Source of the DNA: Asterella californica
Taxonomy: Eukaryota > Streptophyta > Marchantiopsida > Marchantiales > Aytoniaceae
NCBI GenBank assembly: GCA_036924285.1
Contig: JAYKYS010000012.1
Location: 7,874,001-7,938,000 of the forward strand
Reading direction: 5' to 3'
Length of the DNA stretch: 64,000 bases
In this document: piece after piece, positions 1 to 11,717 of the stretch
Layout: the number at the start of each line of letters is the position of its first letter
Position numbering within the stretch: position 1 is the first letter of the stretch
Notes under the pieces: model-generated
Database searches by the model: none
What the model was told of the DNA's origin: nothing
The model's input: only the letters and a program-made list of their open reading frames with translations
Position numbers and translations under genes: made by a program

Positions 1-262
<262 letters not shown>

Positions 263-2550
263 GACGTTTTTACTCCGATTCTTTCTAGCTATACATCAAG
301 GTCGAAGGTGACCAAGTATAGGAGTATGCAGGTGAGACATCACTTCATTCCCTTAGTCTTAGAGATATACGGATCGACGACTTTGGAGTTCGACATTTTT
401 ATTCGAGGTTGTGCTAGAATTTATCATGAGAGATGACGAGTATCACTTTTTTTTTCTTCTTGCACTATATTTTTAGACAACGAGTTTTTTTTGTTCTATA
501 GAGAGCTTTAGCAGGCGCGATCTACAGAGGAACAATTGCAGTATGAGATATTACTTCATGTGTACTCATTGTATGCAAGAGTTTGATTTACCGGTGTGTG
601 ATATTTTAGAAACAATACACTGACAGTATAGCTACTGATAGCGAGGCTTAGCAATGGGGTTCTTCAGCCCTTCGGGGCGTTGGTTGCTTTAACCTTCGGT
701 TTCTTTTTTCCCTTGTAAGGCTTGATTAGATATTTCTATCCGTTGGCTTTTCATTGCGTAGCGTGTTTCGACGGAGAGAAAGAGGCAGTCGGATGAGAAG
801 TTCTACTCGATTGTACGAGAGTCAAAGGGTAGGTGAGAGGCGGAACTGTTACTGTAGAAGATAAGAAGAGGGCATCAAGTCCCTCCAAGGCTTTGGCACG
901 GATTTTCAAAGCGTCATCGTTTTCAGGCGGCCACTGGTAGGGACGCAATGTATACGACAACCGCTGTACAGACTCCTAGGCCTCTAGCCCAGTGCTCGAT
1001 CGGATCCGGAAGAATCATTCTTGGTTAGTTGGTTTTATATCGATCGCCACCGGTTTTCCTAATAGATGATTTGTTGTTATATGTTACTTTTTCCTGGAAA
1101 ATCGGGCATAAAACAATTTGAACACGAATTCTCAAAATTCGAGCCGGTTGAGGACTCCGGTTAGCTTGTGGACTTTCCAAGATGGCACGTCAGAGTCCAT
1201 GATCACTGACAGCTCCAATTTATATGCCATGGCCCTTCAGACTTCGAAGTAAGCAGTCATGATCAAAAGGCAGAAATCGTAAGGCTGGCGATCCGATGAC
1301 TACATTCTACTGGACTCTGGAGATAACTTTCAGGATCTGATCGAAACAAGAGCACCAGGCTCTGGTCGAATAGGATAGTGTAGCTTTGTGCTCTTACACG
1401 AGTTACACCACCCCTGCAGTGCCCACTCGCGAATACTCGGGTGGCCCATGAGAACCAGCAGGTCGAGGTTCAACTCCCCGAACACTGGATCCCCCAGCCA
1501 CGGACTCGAATTGCCTGCAGGCCGACGGGTCGAATTTGAGTCTAGCTAGAACACATGAATGCTAGTACAGCTAGTGTAGATCGATACTCTTTCGAACTTT
1601 GGACAAGACGCCATTTGCTGCACGTTATGAAGAAAATAGACTAGTTCTAGCTCTTCAGTTCACTTCTTCTAGTTCCTTCCAGTCCTCAATCGACGTAAAC
1701 TTCGACAATTGTGTTGTAACTGATAAAATTTATAAATTTGAATGGTAAAACTGGAATTATAGCACACTCCCGTAACACTCTCGCGTTTGGGCGCCGTGAG
1801 TCAATGATGGTACCGTTGCTCAAGTCAAACAATTAAACTGTTCACCGATGATGGTATTCGGAGCGTGTGATCGCTGTGAGGTCTACACTCGAAGAGACGA
1901 AACGAGATTGATGCTGAACGTTAAATTAATCTCGCTCCGCTGCTTGCAATGTAATTCCAGTATTGTACGTCGCATATATCTCTACGGACCTAAACTGAAC
2001 ATAATCAACATGAAGGTCTGAGCTGTACATAAATGTCCACAAGGGAAAGAGCTCTATAATATATGCTTTCAGATATGAATAAACGACCGCTCAGTTCTGA
2101 ATTAGTGAACCATCTCAGCACGAAAACAATGGATTCTCCTGATTTCAGCTCCACAAATTTGAATGAAGGCGCCTCTCGTCAGAACGTTTAGCAACTGCTC
2201 CACGAACGTCCGAGAAGCTGAAGCTGATGAGGATCGATGAATCTTTTGAACTTCACTCTCCTAATTTCGGGAGGTGGTGTTTCGAGTTAGTGGATCATAG
2301 TATGTGGATCCGGAGTTCATCACAATCTGAAACTGTAAGCCCTAGCTAAGCCCTAGCTAAGACCCTTCTTCTCTAGATCTGAGGGTTCCACTCCGATCCC
2401 AACCCAGCAGAGGTTGCGGAGAAGGAAGAGAAGCGTCGACGTAATTGTGTCGAATGGTAAGCGATTAATGAGTGGGTTCAAAGGACGTCGGCGGAAATCA
2501 ACATCTACTTTCTGATCTTGTTTTCTCGCAATCGATCGATCGTACCGATC
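263..2550. other. No recognised gene
   Basis: AT-rich flank without an open frame that I can assign. A 69-codon minus frame (751-960) resembles nothing I know. An 11-base direct repeat of the word gccctagctaa lies near 2338-2362 upstream of the Alfin-like frame. I see no tRNA, rRNA or transposon end here. Confidence 0.4.
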
Positions 2551-3198
2551 ATGACGGAGTTCGAAGGGAGGACTGACTTGGCCCAGGCCGAGTCATTCGG
2601 CTCGGCGTCCACATCAGCGGAGTCGAGTGTTCTGGGCCCTATGGCAGAGAAAACTAGCAGCAGCTTCGTCAGTTCAGTCGAACATATCTTCCGACACATG
2701 CGCAACCGGAAAGTGGCCATTGTCAAGGCACTGACGGTCGATTTCGACAAGTTTTTCGAGGAATGTGATCCTGGCAAAGACAATCTGTGCTTGTACGGCT
2801 TAGGCAACGGGAAGTGGGTGGTCGGGCTGCCAGAGGACAACGTTCCCGCGGAGTTCCCTGAGCCTGTGGTGGGCATCAACTTCGCCAGGGATGGAATGCC
2901 GCGGAATAACTGGCTCAAATTCATCGCCCTCCACAGCGATGCTTGGCTTCTTGGCCTCGCAGCTTTCTATTCATCTCTCCTCCACGGCAGCGAGCGGAAA
3001 CGACTGTTTTGCATGCTCAGCGACTTGCCCACCGTGTACGAGATCATCACTGGAAAAGCTGATGTGACGGATTGTGGTATATGGGCTCCCGACAGATCGA
3101 ACGAGTCGAGACTTCACTTCACTCGAAGGAAGAGATTTCGTTTCAACAGCGACGATTACGAGGAAACGGTGATGTCCAATGAATCGAAGTCCGGTTAG
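2551..3198 (+). CDS. Alfin-like protein lacking the PHD finger (intronless, probably a decayed retrocopy)
   Basis: The 215-residue frame contains the plant-specific Alfin N-terminal domain at about residues 35-160. Diagnostic words in order are VEHIFRHMRNRK, KALTVDFDKFFEECDPGKDN, LCLYG, PEPVVGINFARDGM, WLKFIALHSDAWLLG, ERKRLF and DLPTVYEIITG. Alfin-like proteins are nuclear chromatin readers that bind DNA or histone tails and normally end in a Cys4-His-Cys3 PHD finger. Here the sequence after ITGK becomes a short basic and acidic tail with no Cys/His cluster, so the reader module is missing. Family genes usually carry several introns and this frame has none, which suggests a reverse-transcribed copy. 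The first ATG is at 2551; an ATG at 2641 just before the domain is an alternative start. The open frame over the whole domain could mean recent origin or retained function. Confidence 0.75.
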   Translation: MTEFEGRTDLAQAESFGSASTSAESSVLGPMAEKTSSSFVSSVEHIFRHMRNRKVAIVKALTVDFDKFFEECDPGKDNLCLYGLGNGKWVVGLPEDNVPAEFPEPVVGINFARDGMPRNNWLKFIALHSDAWLLGLAAFYSSLLHGSERKRLFCMLSDLPTVYEIITGKADVTDCGIWAPDRSNESRLHFTRRKRFRFNSDDYEETVMSNESKSG

Positions 3199-3903
3199 AT
3201 GTCTAGTAAGAATGATATCAGTAGAGCAATGTATTAAGGCGCTGGGCATCCTTTATGACATCTAGACTGTCGTCGTTTCCCTAGCTCGTCCCGCGAAGCA
3301 AAGGTCAGCAATGGATAACTTAAGAAATTCTCCATTCTTTATTCCGGTGACTTTGACAGTCTTTGATATCTCTCGGTGTGCCAAGATCCATGATAGTTCT
3401 ACGAGATTCTCATGATCATGGACATCAAGGTCGACCGATCGACTGGCCTGATATAAATTTGACTTGTCAATGAGCTTTGCTCTCCAGGGCTACGAACGGT
3501 ATAAACACAAGTGAGTACATTCTGCTGAATAAATATTTAAAGAAGGGACAATCACGAGCATTCATAGCTTTAAATTTGGTTTATACTCGTGCATCGATCT
3601 AATGACATTAATATCTTCTGGCCAGCGTGCTAGATTCTTTATTCGTTATCGCTTGAGGATTATCTAGATCTGGCCTTCAGGAGTTACATTACAGTAGCCA
3701 GCTCGATAGGACGCGATCGTTCCATTGTTGAGGTGTAATTAAGACTTCTAACTTACTGTCTTGTTTATGCATCTCGTATTACTTCCATATCTAGAATGCC
3801 TAGCAAGAAGCGCAAAGATGTCGAAACTCAGTACCAACCGCATGGGGCCGGTATATATCACAGCTAGTGAAGTCACGCAAGCAAGGTGGGTGCAAGCATG
3901 TGA
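3199..3903. other. No recognised gene
   Basis: About 700 bases between the Alfin-like frame and the first duplicated unit. Short frames occur on both strands but none has a recognisable product, a signal peptide or a conserved copy elsewhere in the window. Confidence 0.4.
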
Positions 3904-5331
3904 TGAAAGATTTGCTTGGTAAAGACTTCCTTGGAACATATACACACCAGCAACCAACCGGAGCAAGAACCGTTTCAAAATATCAGAAATCGGTGGGAAT
4001 GGTTCATGGATACAAAAGATGTAACGGTTTTCTTCAATGATGCGTGTATTATGATGATTACCTTGCTCACCGTAGAGAGAAAAGGATTGCAATTGGTCAG
4101 CAATCTTGCAATTGAGGATAATATGAATAACATGCAAACAAGCTACATTCATGAAAACTGATTAATCCGCATGCTTAAATCATTTTTCTTAGAAATCACT
4201 TGTTGAGCAAGAACGGTTACAAGCTTAAGAAGTTATAGTTTCAGACGAGTCACTGAGAAGTTCTCTCCATGAAATTAAAGGTGTACCCATTTTCTTGTAC
4301 TATTATCATTCTGGAAGATCAAGGAGGAAAAGTATAGTCCTGATAATGCACTCTTGAAGGGTTGTAGCCGAGGCGGGACAGAAGCTTGAAACACTTGTAC
4401 AAATTCGCTTTGGAAAACTCTCGTTCGCTCTATAACATTGTCTAAGTAACTAATTAAGATCGTGGAATTACATTCCGTACTGTCATGATCTCTTCAAATA
4501 AGTTAGTAAGATACGAAGTGTAATCTCACGATCTCTTCAAATAAGAGTGTTTTACGGCTTTTGAAGACATGAGAAATACCCGTGAGAAAAAGTCACTCAA
4601 GCGATAGTGCTTTACGAAGTCGATAAACATGTAAAGCTTGATTAGTTGAGCTGTAGTTCAGTTGGGATCATGATAGTTGTGGAATTCACTGCTTGCACTG
4701 TAATCTGAACTTTGGATGAAGATCTAGATATGACCACCGAATAAAGGTCGAAGGAAAGGTGAATCGCTTTAATCAGTTTTCTTTACAATCTCTTTGGGCA
4801 TTAAGCCAGAACAATTGTGAGCCAGCATGCACATGTACATCTGGTCAATAGTCCAAATCATGATAAAAGAAGGAAGCCGGGGGTCGAGGGTGGCTTTTTG
4901 TAGCTTTCTCGAAGATCTTGATCTCGAACGTATAGATTGGACTACTAGCGTACCGTACGCTAGCATGTACCTACAACCAAACTAATGCTCTGATCATGAG
5001 CATCGCACATTAGGTCTCTATTTAGTCTATATCCTCGAAAACGCATGGAGTTCAACGTCTACGTCCATAGCAGGAATGATCTCATGACCTCCCCGAGAAA
5101 CGAGATTCTCATGTACAACAGCACAGGCCGATCAAACAGTAGGGACCATGAGGTTTGCAGCAGCAATATGAGAAGCTGCAGTTCCCTGTGCACATCACAA
5201 ACTTTTTCAGAAGTGGCCATGGAAAAAACACCTTAAAGTTGCTCTACAACCATCCACGAGAAAAGCACCAGCATCAGACATTAAAAGAAACGATAGTCAT
5301 AATTCGTGTCGTCTAACTCAAACTGTGGAAA

Positions 5332-5499
5332 TTAAAGTCTCTCACCATCGTCACTAGTACTGTCCGCGACAGTTCCATTGATATAGCTGGCAAGAGTCCC
5401 GTTGAAATCTCTCGCAGAAGTAGTATGCGCCATCATAAGAAGCACAACGCAGCAGCAGATTAGGAGCAGTGTATTCGGTGCAGTCCACTTCATCGCCAT
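5332..5499 (-). CDS. Small secreted peptide precursor, copy 1 (55 aa)
   Basis: The frame from MAMKWTAPN to DDGERL encodes a typical signal peptide: a short charged start, then a hydrophobic core LLLICCCVVLLMM and a likely cleavage after TTSA. The predicted mature peptide is about 26 residues beginning RDFNGTL, with two N-glycosylation sequons (NGT twice) and an acidic tail. It has no cysteine, so it is not a defensin-type peptide. The ATG at 5499 is preferred over an in-frame upstream ATG at 5592. The upstream region is frameshifted in copy 3, while the frame from MAMKW is kept in all three copies. A TATA-like box lies about 125 bases upstream. I do not recognise the family; a signalling or antimicrobial role is only a guess. 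Confidence 0.72.
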   Translation of the reverse strand: MAMKWTAPNTLLLICCCVVLLMMAHTTSARDFNGTLASYINGTVADSTSDDGERL

Positions 5500-5620
5500 C
5501 GTGTCCCTTTGTTCTCCGTAAGGAGAAGCAGCAAGTAGAAGATGAACAAGGTCAGACTCTTGGCCCGGGGGAGTGTGGAGAGATGCAAGCAAGTGATGGA
5601 GATTTGGATTCTAAGGACTT

Positions 5621-5629
5621 CCTTAAATA
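5621..5629 (-). promoter_or_regulatory. TATA-like box of peptide copy 1
   Basis: The minus strand reads TATTTAAGG, about 125 bases upstream of the ATG at 5499. The corresponding sites of copies 2 and 3 read TATATAAGG, so copy 1 has a weaker version. The flanking bases (gtgtgt before, aagtcctt after) are conserved in all copies. Confidence 0.55.
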
Positions 5630-7064
5630 CACACCACCAGCCGGAGCAGGAACGGTTTCAAAATTCGAGAATGGGTGGGAAAGGTCCATGCATATGAAAG
5701 ATGTAACGGTTTTTCTTAACCTATCTGGTTAAAAATCGACTCACGTACATCGTACATGATGATCACTCTGTTTTACCGTAAAGAGGAGAAGGATTGCAGT
5801 CAGTAAGAGACAGAATAATGCAAATTCATTAATAATGACAATTAATTCGCATGCTAAAAGAATTTCCTTTATTAATCAGTCGCTGAGCAAGAACCATTAC
5901 AAGGAGTTCCAAACGTTCACATGTACAAGGCAGAAGAGTACAGTAAGCCAGAGTAAGAGCCTGTATTAGAATATGGAATGTAATATCGTACGTAATGTGC
6001 ACGATGTCTTTTCAGGATGAGGTTAGTTAACCTTAGCTTGCTGTCTCTGGTCTGGTCAGTTAAATTTGTTCACTCTTCACGGTGGAGTCTACTCAGCCCC
6101 TACCCAGACTGTCCTTCCTTCTTTACCTTGGTCTACTTCTCTCCTTCGGCTCTTTCCTACTATCCCTCTCACCTTAGTCTACTTCCCTCCTCGTGATCAC
6201 CTTAGTCTGCTTCAGTCCTTCGGCTCTTTCTTGCATGTATGTTATTGTGATCCGTTTGGCTCCTAAAGCTCACGCACTTCATCATGGGAAACAAGACCGA
6301 ACTAAATTCAAATAATATCCCGGTGATGTATTGAAAGACGTCGACCTGGGAAGTTGAGTTCGGGGGTTCCAAACTCCAGGGGCGATCGGTTCCTGGCTGT
6401 GGATTGGTAAGCGGGTGAGGCGAGGGACCGAATGGGCGACGCTGGTTCTCGCGAGTGAAGGGGCGGTGTGAACAGCTGTAACAACAACTCGATCAAACAG
6501 AAATGTGAGGAGCTCATGATCAGCATACTTTACGGGTCATTCTCAGCTTCGATATCGTTATTAATATCGAGGAATCTTGCAACGACGATGCGGGCCATAC
6601 CCGAACGATGAGAAGCCATTGAGGTTTTCTCAATCACATTTGAGAAAAACGTCCATTGGATCTGCATTCTGCGGATCCAAGGGACGTTTTTGCTTGCTTG
6701 CTGAGTAGTTGCACCCACGGCAATTACTGAGACTTTCTACACGCTTCATAAACAGCCATCAACGTATGCAGAGCCAGCACAGACGTAGAGGAAGCTTGAC
6801 TGATCGATATCGATGAAGAGTGTTAGTTGGGACTATAGGTTATATATCATCCTTCCGTGTCTCTAATGTTAGTCGACTCATTGATTGATGCAATTCATTT
6901 AATTATGTCGCACCAAGCGTACGATTCCTACTTTAACCTCGACAGAAAAGTAGTGCACGTCAGGCTTAAGCTTCAGACAAAGCGTAAGTACTCTTGGCCT
7001 GCTTCATACTCGAAGACTAGTAACAGTTCCTATACACTCGAAGGACGTGTCAGTTATGCATTCC

Positions 7065-7268
7065 AAGAGAGACGGAAGAGAACATAAGCGACGGAAGAGA
7101 ACATAAGCTTCCGTCGCTTATGTTCTCTTCCGTCTCTCTTGTGCCAAGTGTTCCTTCGAGGAATTCAGCATACGCTTATTCTATCCTATTGCAGGATAGA
7201 ATAAGCGTATGCTGAATTCCTCGAAGGAACACTTGGCACAAGAGAGACGGAAGAGAACATAAGCGACG
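7065..7268. repeat. Nested perfect hairpin (76-bp arms, 5-nt loop)
   Basis: Bases 7112-7187 and 7193-7268 are perfect reverse complements, separated by the five bases attgc. A second perfect inverted repeat with 33-bp arms (7065-7097 and 7108-7140, 10-base loop) overlaps it, so one ~33-base word occurs three times in alternating orientation. The structure sits exactly where unit 1 ends and is absent at the matching point of unit 3 and of the inverted copy at 17.0 kb. It could be a strand-switch product at the duplication junction, a fold-back element, or an assembly chimera. Confidence 0.9.
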
Positions 7269-8767
7269 AAGCGAAGAAGAAGGAATAAGATGGTTAATAC
7301 TGGAAAATAATTCAGTTCACTGCTGCAGTCCTGGGTGTGAAAGGTTCATGCATACAAAAGATGTAACGGTTTTTCTCAATGACACGTACACTGTGATGAT
7401 CACCTTGTTCACCGTAGAGAGAAAAGGTTTGCAATTGGTCAGCAATCTTGAGGAGAATATAAACAAGCAAGGTACATGAAATCATGCTTGTTATGAGTGG
7501 CTGTCACAACTGATTAATTCGCACGCTAAAGTCATTTTTCTCAGACATCACTTGCAAGAACGGTTGCAAGAAGTAGTCGTTTCAGAGGAGTCACTGTGAA
7601 GTTCTCTTCATAAAAGGTGTAACCACTTTCTTGTTCTATTGGCATTTTGTAAGAACAAGGAGGAAACGTATAGTCCTGATAATGCACTCTCAAGAGTGCA
7701 TTACGTTTTCCAATTGGAAGGTTGTAGCCGAGGCGGGACAGAGGCTTTGAACACGATGGAATCTTACGAGGCTTTGAACACGAGGGAATTTTCGTTCCAA
7801 TTTAATGGACAGAAACTTACAGATTTCGATTCGCTTTGGAAAGCTTTCGTTCGCTCGAAGACATATCTGAGTAACTAAGGTCGTGGAATTATATCGTAGC
7901 CTCATGATCTCTATGGAGAGGAAGAACACGGAGTGTAATATCAAAATCTATCCAAATAATAATCTACATTACGGATTTTCAAGACACGATAAATACTCGT
8001 GGAAAGAACCCACTCAAGCCGATAGTGCTCTAGCTACGAAGTCGATAAAAATGTAAAAGTTGGCGAAGCTGGTTGTTTGTAAGCTTCTTGCAGTTAATTA
8101 ATCGTCCAGGAATCGTTGTGGAATCGTTGCTTGCACTGTAATCTGACCACCGAATCGGCTTCGAAGGCAGGTGAACCGCTTTAATCAGTTTCTTCGAATT
8201 CACAATCTCTTTGGGCATTAAGCCAAAACAATCATGAGCCAGCATGCACATGTAGATCTGGTCAATAATCCTAAATATCGTGATGAAGGAAAGAAAGTCG
8301 TGGGTGACTTTTTGTAGCTTTCTCCAATCGGAGATCAAGATCTCGAACGTATAGATTGGCCTAGTAGCGTACCTCGAGTTTCCAAAAGGTTCTAAGCTAG
8401 CATGTACGTACCTACAACCAAACTAATGCTTTGAGCATCGCACTTTAGGCTTCTATTTAGTCTATATCTTCGGAAACGCCTGGAGTCCCACGTATACGTA
8501 CATAGCAGGAATGATCTCAAGACCTCCCCAAGAGACGCGATTCTCATGTACAACAGCACAGGCCGATCAAACAGTAGGGACCATGAGGTTTGCAGCAGCA
8601 ATACCAGAAGCTGCAGTTCCCTGTGCACATCACAAACTTTGTCAGAAGTGGCCATGGCAAAAACACCTTAAAGTTGCTCTACAATCATCCACGAGAAAAG
8701 CATCAACATTCAGACATTAAAAGAAACGATAGTCATAACTCGTGTCGTCTAATTCAAACTGTGAAAA

Positions 8768-8938
8768 TTAAAGTCTCTCACCATCGTCACTAGTACTGTC
8801 CACGACAGTTCCATTGATATAGCTGGCAAGAGTCCCGTTGAAATCTCTCGCAGAAGTTGTATGCGCCATCATAAGAAGCACAACGTAGCAGCAGATTAGG
8901 AGCAGCAGTGTATTCGGTGCAGTCCACTTCATCGCCAT
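8768..8938 (-). CDS. Small secreted peptide precursor, copy 2 (56 aa)
   Basis: Same architecture as the copy at 5332-5499: MAMKW start, hydrophobic core with one extra leucine, predicted cleavage after TTSA, and a mature part starting RDFNGTL with two NGT sequons and ending DDGERL. Differences from copy 1 in the predicted mature part are a single Ala to Val near INGTV. The copy is intact and has the best TATA box of the three (9062-9070). Almost all variation lies in the signal peptide, which fits, but does not prove, constraint on the mature peptide. Confidence 0.75.
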   Translation of the reverse strand: MAMKWTAPNTLLLLICCYVVLLMMAHTTSARDFNGTLASYINGTVVDSTSDDGERL

Positions 8939-9061
8939 CGTGTCCCTTTGTTCTCCGTAAAGAGAAGCAGCAAGTAGAAGATGAACAAGGTCAGACTCTT
9001 GGCCCGGGGGAGTGTGGAGAGATGCAAGCAAGTGATGGAGATTTGGATTCTAAGGACTTCC

Positions 9062-9070
9062 TTATATACA
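9062..9070 (-). promoter_or_regulatory. TATA box of peptide copy 2
   Basis: The minus strand reads TGTATATAAG followed by GAAGTCCTT, about 125 bases upstream of the ATG at 8938. The surrounding ~60 bases are conserved with the other two copies. Confidence 0.65.
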
Positions 9071-9524
9071 CACCACCAGCCGGAGCAGGAACGGTTTCAA
9101 AATTCGAAAATAGGTGGGAAACGTCCATGAATATGAAAGATGTAACGGTTTTTCTCAACATATATGGTTACATATTGACTCACGTACATTGTAATGATCC
9201 CTTTGTTCCACCGTAAGGAAAAAAGGGATCGATCGCAATGGGTCAGGGAAAGAATAATGCAAAGGTAAACTTGAAGTTACAATGACAACTGATCATGATT
9301 AAATCGTATCCTGAAACAGTTTTCTTATCGATCACTTGCCGAGCAAGAACCATTACAAGGAGTTAATTAACCAGCAAGCCTCAGGTAAGTCTATTCACTC
9401 TTCACGATGGAGTCTGCTCAGCCCCTAGCCAGACTGTCTTCTTTCTAACCTTTGTCTACTTCCCTTCGGCTCTTTCTTCCTATTGCACTCACGTTAGTCT
9501 ATTTTCGTCCGTCCACTCTTTTTC

Positions 9525-9720
9525 TTACCGAAGATCGGTGTCCGAAGTGGTTTAACCTGCCGTCCTGTAAGAGAAAGTTCATGGGTTCAATCACTTGCAG
9601 GTAGGGTTGGAGATGCATGCGCTGCAAATTGTTAGTGAAGCTTCTGGTACGAGTACCACTGTGATCTACTCACATAGAAAGTCCCATGGTCCACGAATAC
9701 CCTAAGGTATAAGTAATAAC
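9525..9720 (+). repeat. tRNA-like / SINE-like insertion
   Basis: The stretch holds a box-A-like word (gtggtttaacctg, 9548-9560) and a box-B-like word (gggttcaatcac, 9583-9594) at tRNA-like spacing, followed by about 120 bases with no coding potential. Units 1 and 3 lack it at the same place, so it looks like a later insertion. No clear poly-A tail or target-site duplication is visible. It does not fold as a canonical tRNA. Confidence 0.4.
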
Positions 9721-11717
9721 ATTTACCATTTATACAGCACGAATGCATGTATATATACAACCTCTCTTCACAATGGACATGATCTTATTCCAATCCTTTT
9801 TGCTCTTACAGCCTCCACACTTCATCATGGACCACAAGAGCCAACTAAATTCGAAGTTATATCTCGGTGTTGTACTGAAAGATCGATGTCGACCTGGGAA
9901 ATCGAGTTCGAGGGTTGCATGCAAATTCTGGCTGTGTCTGTAAGCGGGGCGGGAGGCGAGGGACCGAATAGGAGACGCTGGTTCTCGCGAGTGGAGAACT
10001 GCAAAGGGCGGTGAGAAGAGGTGCAAAAACAACGATCAAACAGAAAGAGAATAGAAATGTGATGAGCTCATGATCAGCATACTTGGATCATTCTCAGCTT
10101 GGACGAATCAATTGGTATCCAGTACTTGCAACGACGATGCGGGCCATAGTCGAATGATGAGAATCCGTTTAGGTTTTCTCAATCTCATTCGGGATCATTT
10201 AAGCAGCGATAACATTCGAACGTCTTGATTTCGAAGGGATTTTGCGTGCTTGCTGAGAAGTCGCACGCACGGCAACTATTGGACATTCTACACGCTTCAT
10301 AAATTAAACACCACCGCAGACGTTGAAGAAGCTTGATTGATCGGTATCAATAAAGACGGTTTACAAGCCACGGTTTCGCTGAAGCTTACTGTATACAGTT
10401 AGAAGTCAAAAGTTTCTGGGCAACAGAAACATGGATTTCAACGAAGACCAGACTAGCCGGCCTTGGTGAAGTTGGTGTCTGGTGCTGTCGAGCCCTCACC
10501 ACCCAAGGTAGATGCTCGGGGGACGAACCCTCTCACAAGAAGAGCTCCGCCAGAGTGAGAGCCCCTGCTCAGGGGGGAGAAAAGCTCAAATATGAAAACA
10601 TGCCTTAAGAAAAATTCACAAGGAAAACTAGATGTAGTATCCTCCTGTTCTTCCGCTCGACAGTCTCATGATCAGTTAGTGTGACAAAACAATCCTTTAA
10701 AGGATGGATTTTAAATGTGGTACCGCTGAAATCACCTACTGTACACGTTTTCTTCTGGATGGAAAATCAAACGTTTGCTGTGGTGGCAACTAAAGACCTA
10801 AAGAGCCAACAACAAAGCGACGCAGTTGACTTTCGGATCATATTCTGGACATGGTTTCTCACTAGGACACGTAAACTCCCCTCACATCCAGCGGAACAAA
10901 GCTTTGTTGATAATTTGGATCCATTGACCGATAGTCAAGGAGCAGAGGAGCATTAAGTAACAGATTAATTGCACAAATCTTGGAACAGTCGTATGATCGA
11001 TCTCATGCACATATCAAACCATGCGTTCAACCCATTGTTTACAGATTTATTACCATCGGGTTCAGTATGCACGTTCAGATAGGCTTCGAAGTACTTGGTT
11101 GGGAGTAAATGTCGTCATCTCACGATCTGTTGAAATTATAGTGTACTTTATAGCTTTTGAAGACGCGATAAATACTCGTTCAGGAAACCCACTCAACCCT
11201 GCTTTATTATTACGAAATCGATAATCACAACCTCTTTGGGCATTAAGCCAGAACAGTCATGGGCAGCATGCACATGTACATCTGGTCATTAGTCCGGATC
11301 CGAATGATCTGAGGTGAATTCTTCTAGCTTTCCCGAAAATCGAGATCTCTAACATATAGATTGGACTACTCTTGTACCTCCGGCTTCCAAAAGGTGCAAG
11401 CTAGCATGTACCTACAACCAAAAGAATGCTTTGAGCATTGCACTTTAGGTTTCTATTCAGTCTATATCTTCGAAAGCGCCTGGAGTTCCAATGATATCTC
11501 ATGTACAGCAGCACAGGCCGATCAAACAGTAGGGACCATGAGGCTTGCAGCAGCAATACGAGAAGCTACAGTTCCCTGTGCACATGACAAACTTCGTCAG
11601 AAGTGAAAACAACACCTTAAAGTTGCTCTACAATCATCATCATCAGAAAAGCATCAGCATTCAGACATTAAAAGAAACAATAGTCATAATTCGTGCCGTC
11701 GAATTCAAACTGTGAAA

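Larger units (their letters stand above)
3904..7063. repeat. Segmental duplication unit 1 (carries secreted-peptide copy 1)
   Basis: This segment is repeated in the same order at 7325-10963 (unit 2) and in part at about 11100-13360 (unit 3). Shared landmarks in order are a promoter-like block with the words agatgtaacggttttt and gcaatcttg (3904-4260), a block with ctttgggcattaagccag (about 4800), the peptide gene with its 3' flank (4960-5499), a second promoter block (5500-5920), a block with gcgagggaccgaatggg (6320-6720) and an end block (6790-7063). Peptide starts lie 3.44 kb apart between units 1 and 2 and 3.05 kb between units 2 and 3. The promoter block at the left edge of the unit has no peptide gene attached, which implies an earlier, internally deleted duplication. 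Confidence 0.8.
7325..10963. repeat. Segmental duplication unit 2 (carries secreted-peptide copy 2)
   Basis: Second full copy of the unit described at 3904-7063, in the same orientation. It adds an inserted tRNA-like/SINE-like stretch (9525-9720) and a GC-rich stretch with short complementary words (about 10440-10590). It ends in a 245-base block (10719-10963) that returns in inverted orientation at 15969-16212. The promoter-like block at 7325-7600 again has no peptide gene next to it. Confidence 0.75.

Noticed and set aside
751..960. 69-codon minus frame
   Set aside because: No family resemblance, no signal peptide, no repeat partner; length expected by chance.
5469..5732. Plus-strand frames antisense to the peptide genes (also 8908-9216)
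   Set aside because: They run through the complement of the signal peptide and promoter and are not kept in copy 3.
4769..8338. Minus frames sharing MYMCMLAH and GLMPKEIV (4769-4966 and 8030-8338)
   Set aside because: They lie in the duplicated unit; the third copy near 11240 has a one-base deletion in the shared part, so similarity reflects DNA duplication and not a conserved protein.
9540..9600. Possible tRNA gene
   Set aside because: Box-like words are present, but no acceptor, D or T stems pair properly; better seen as a SINE-like remnant.
10440..10600. Structured RNA gene
   Set aside because: Short complementary words (ctctcac/gtgagag) exist, but no known snRNA, snoRNA or tRNA pattern could be followed through.
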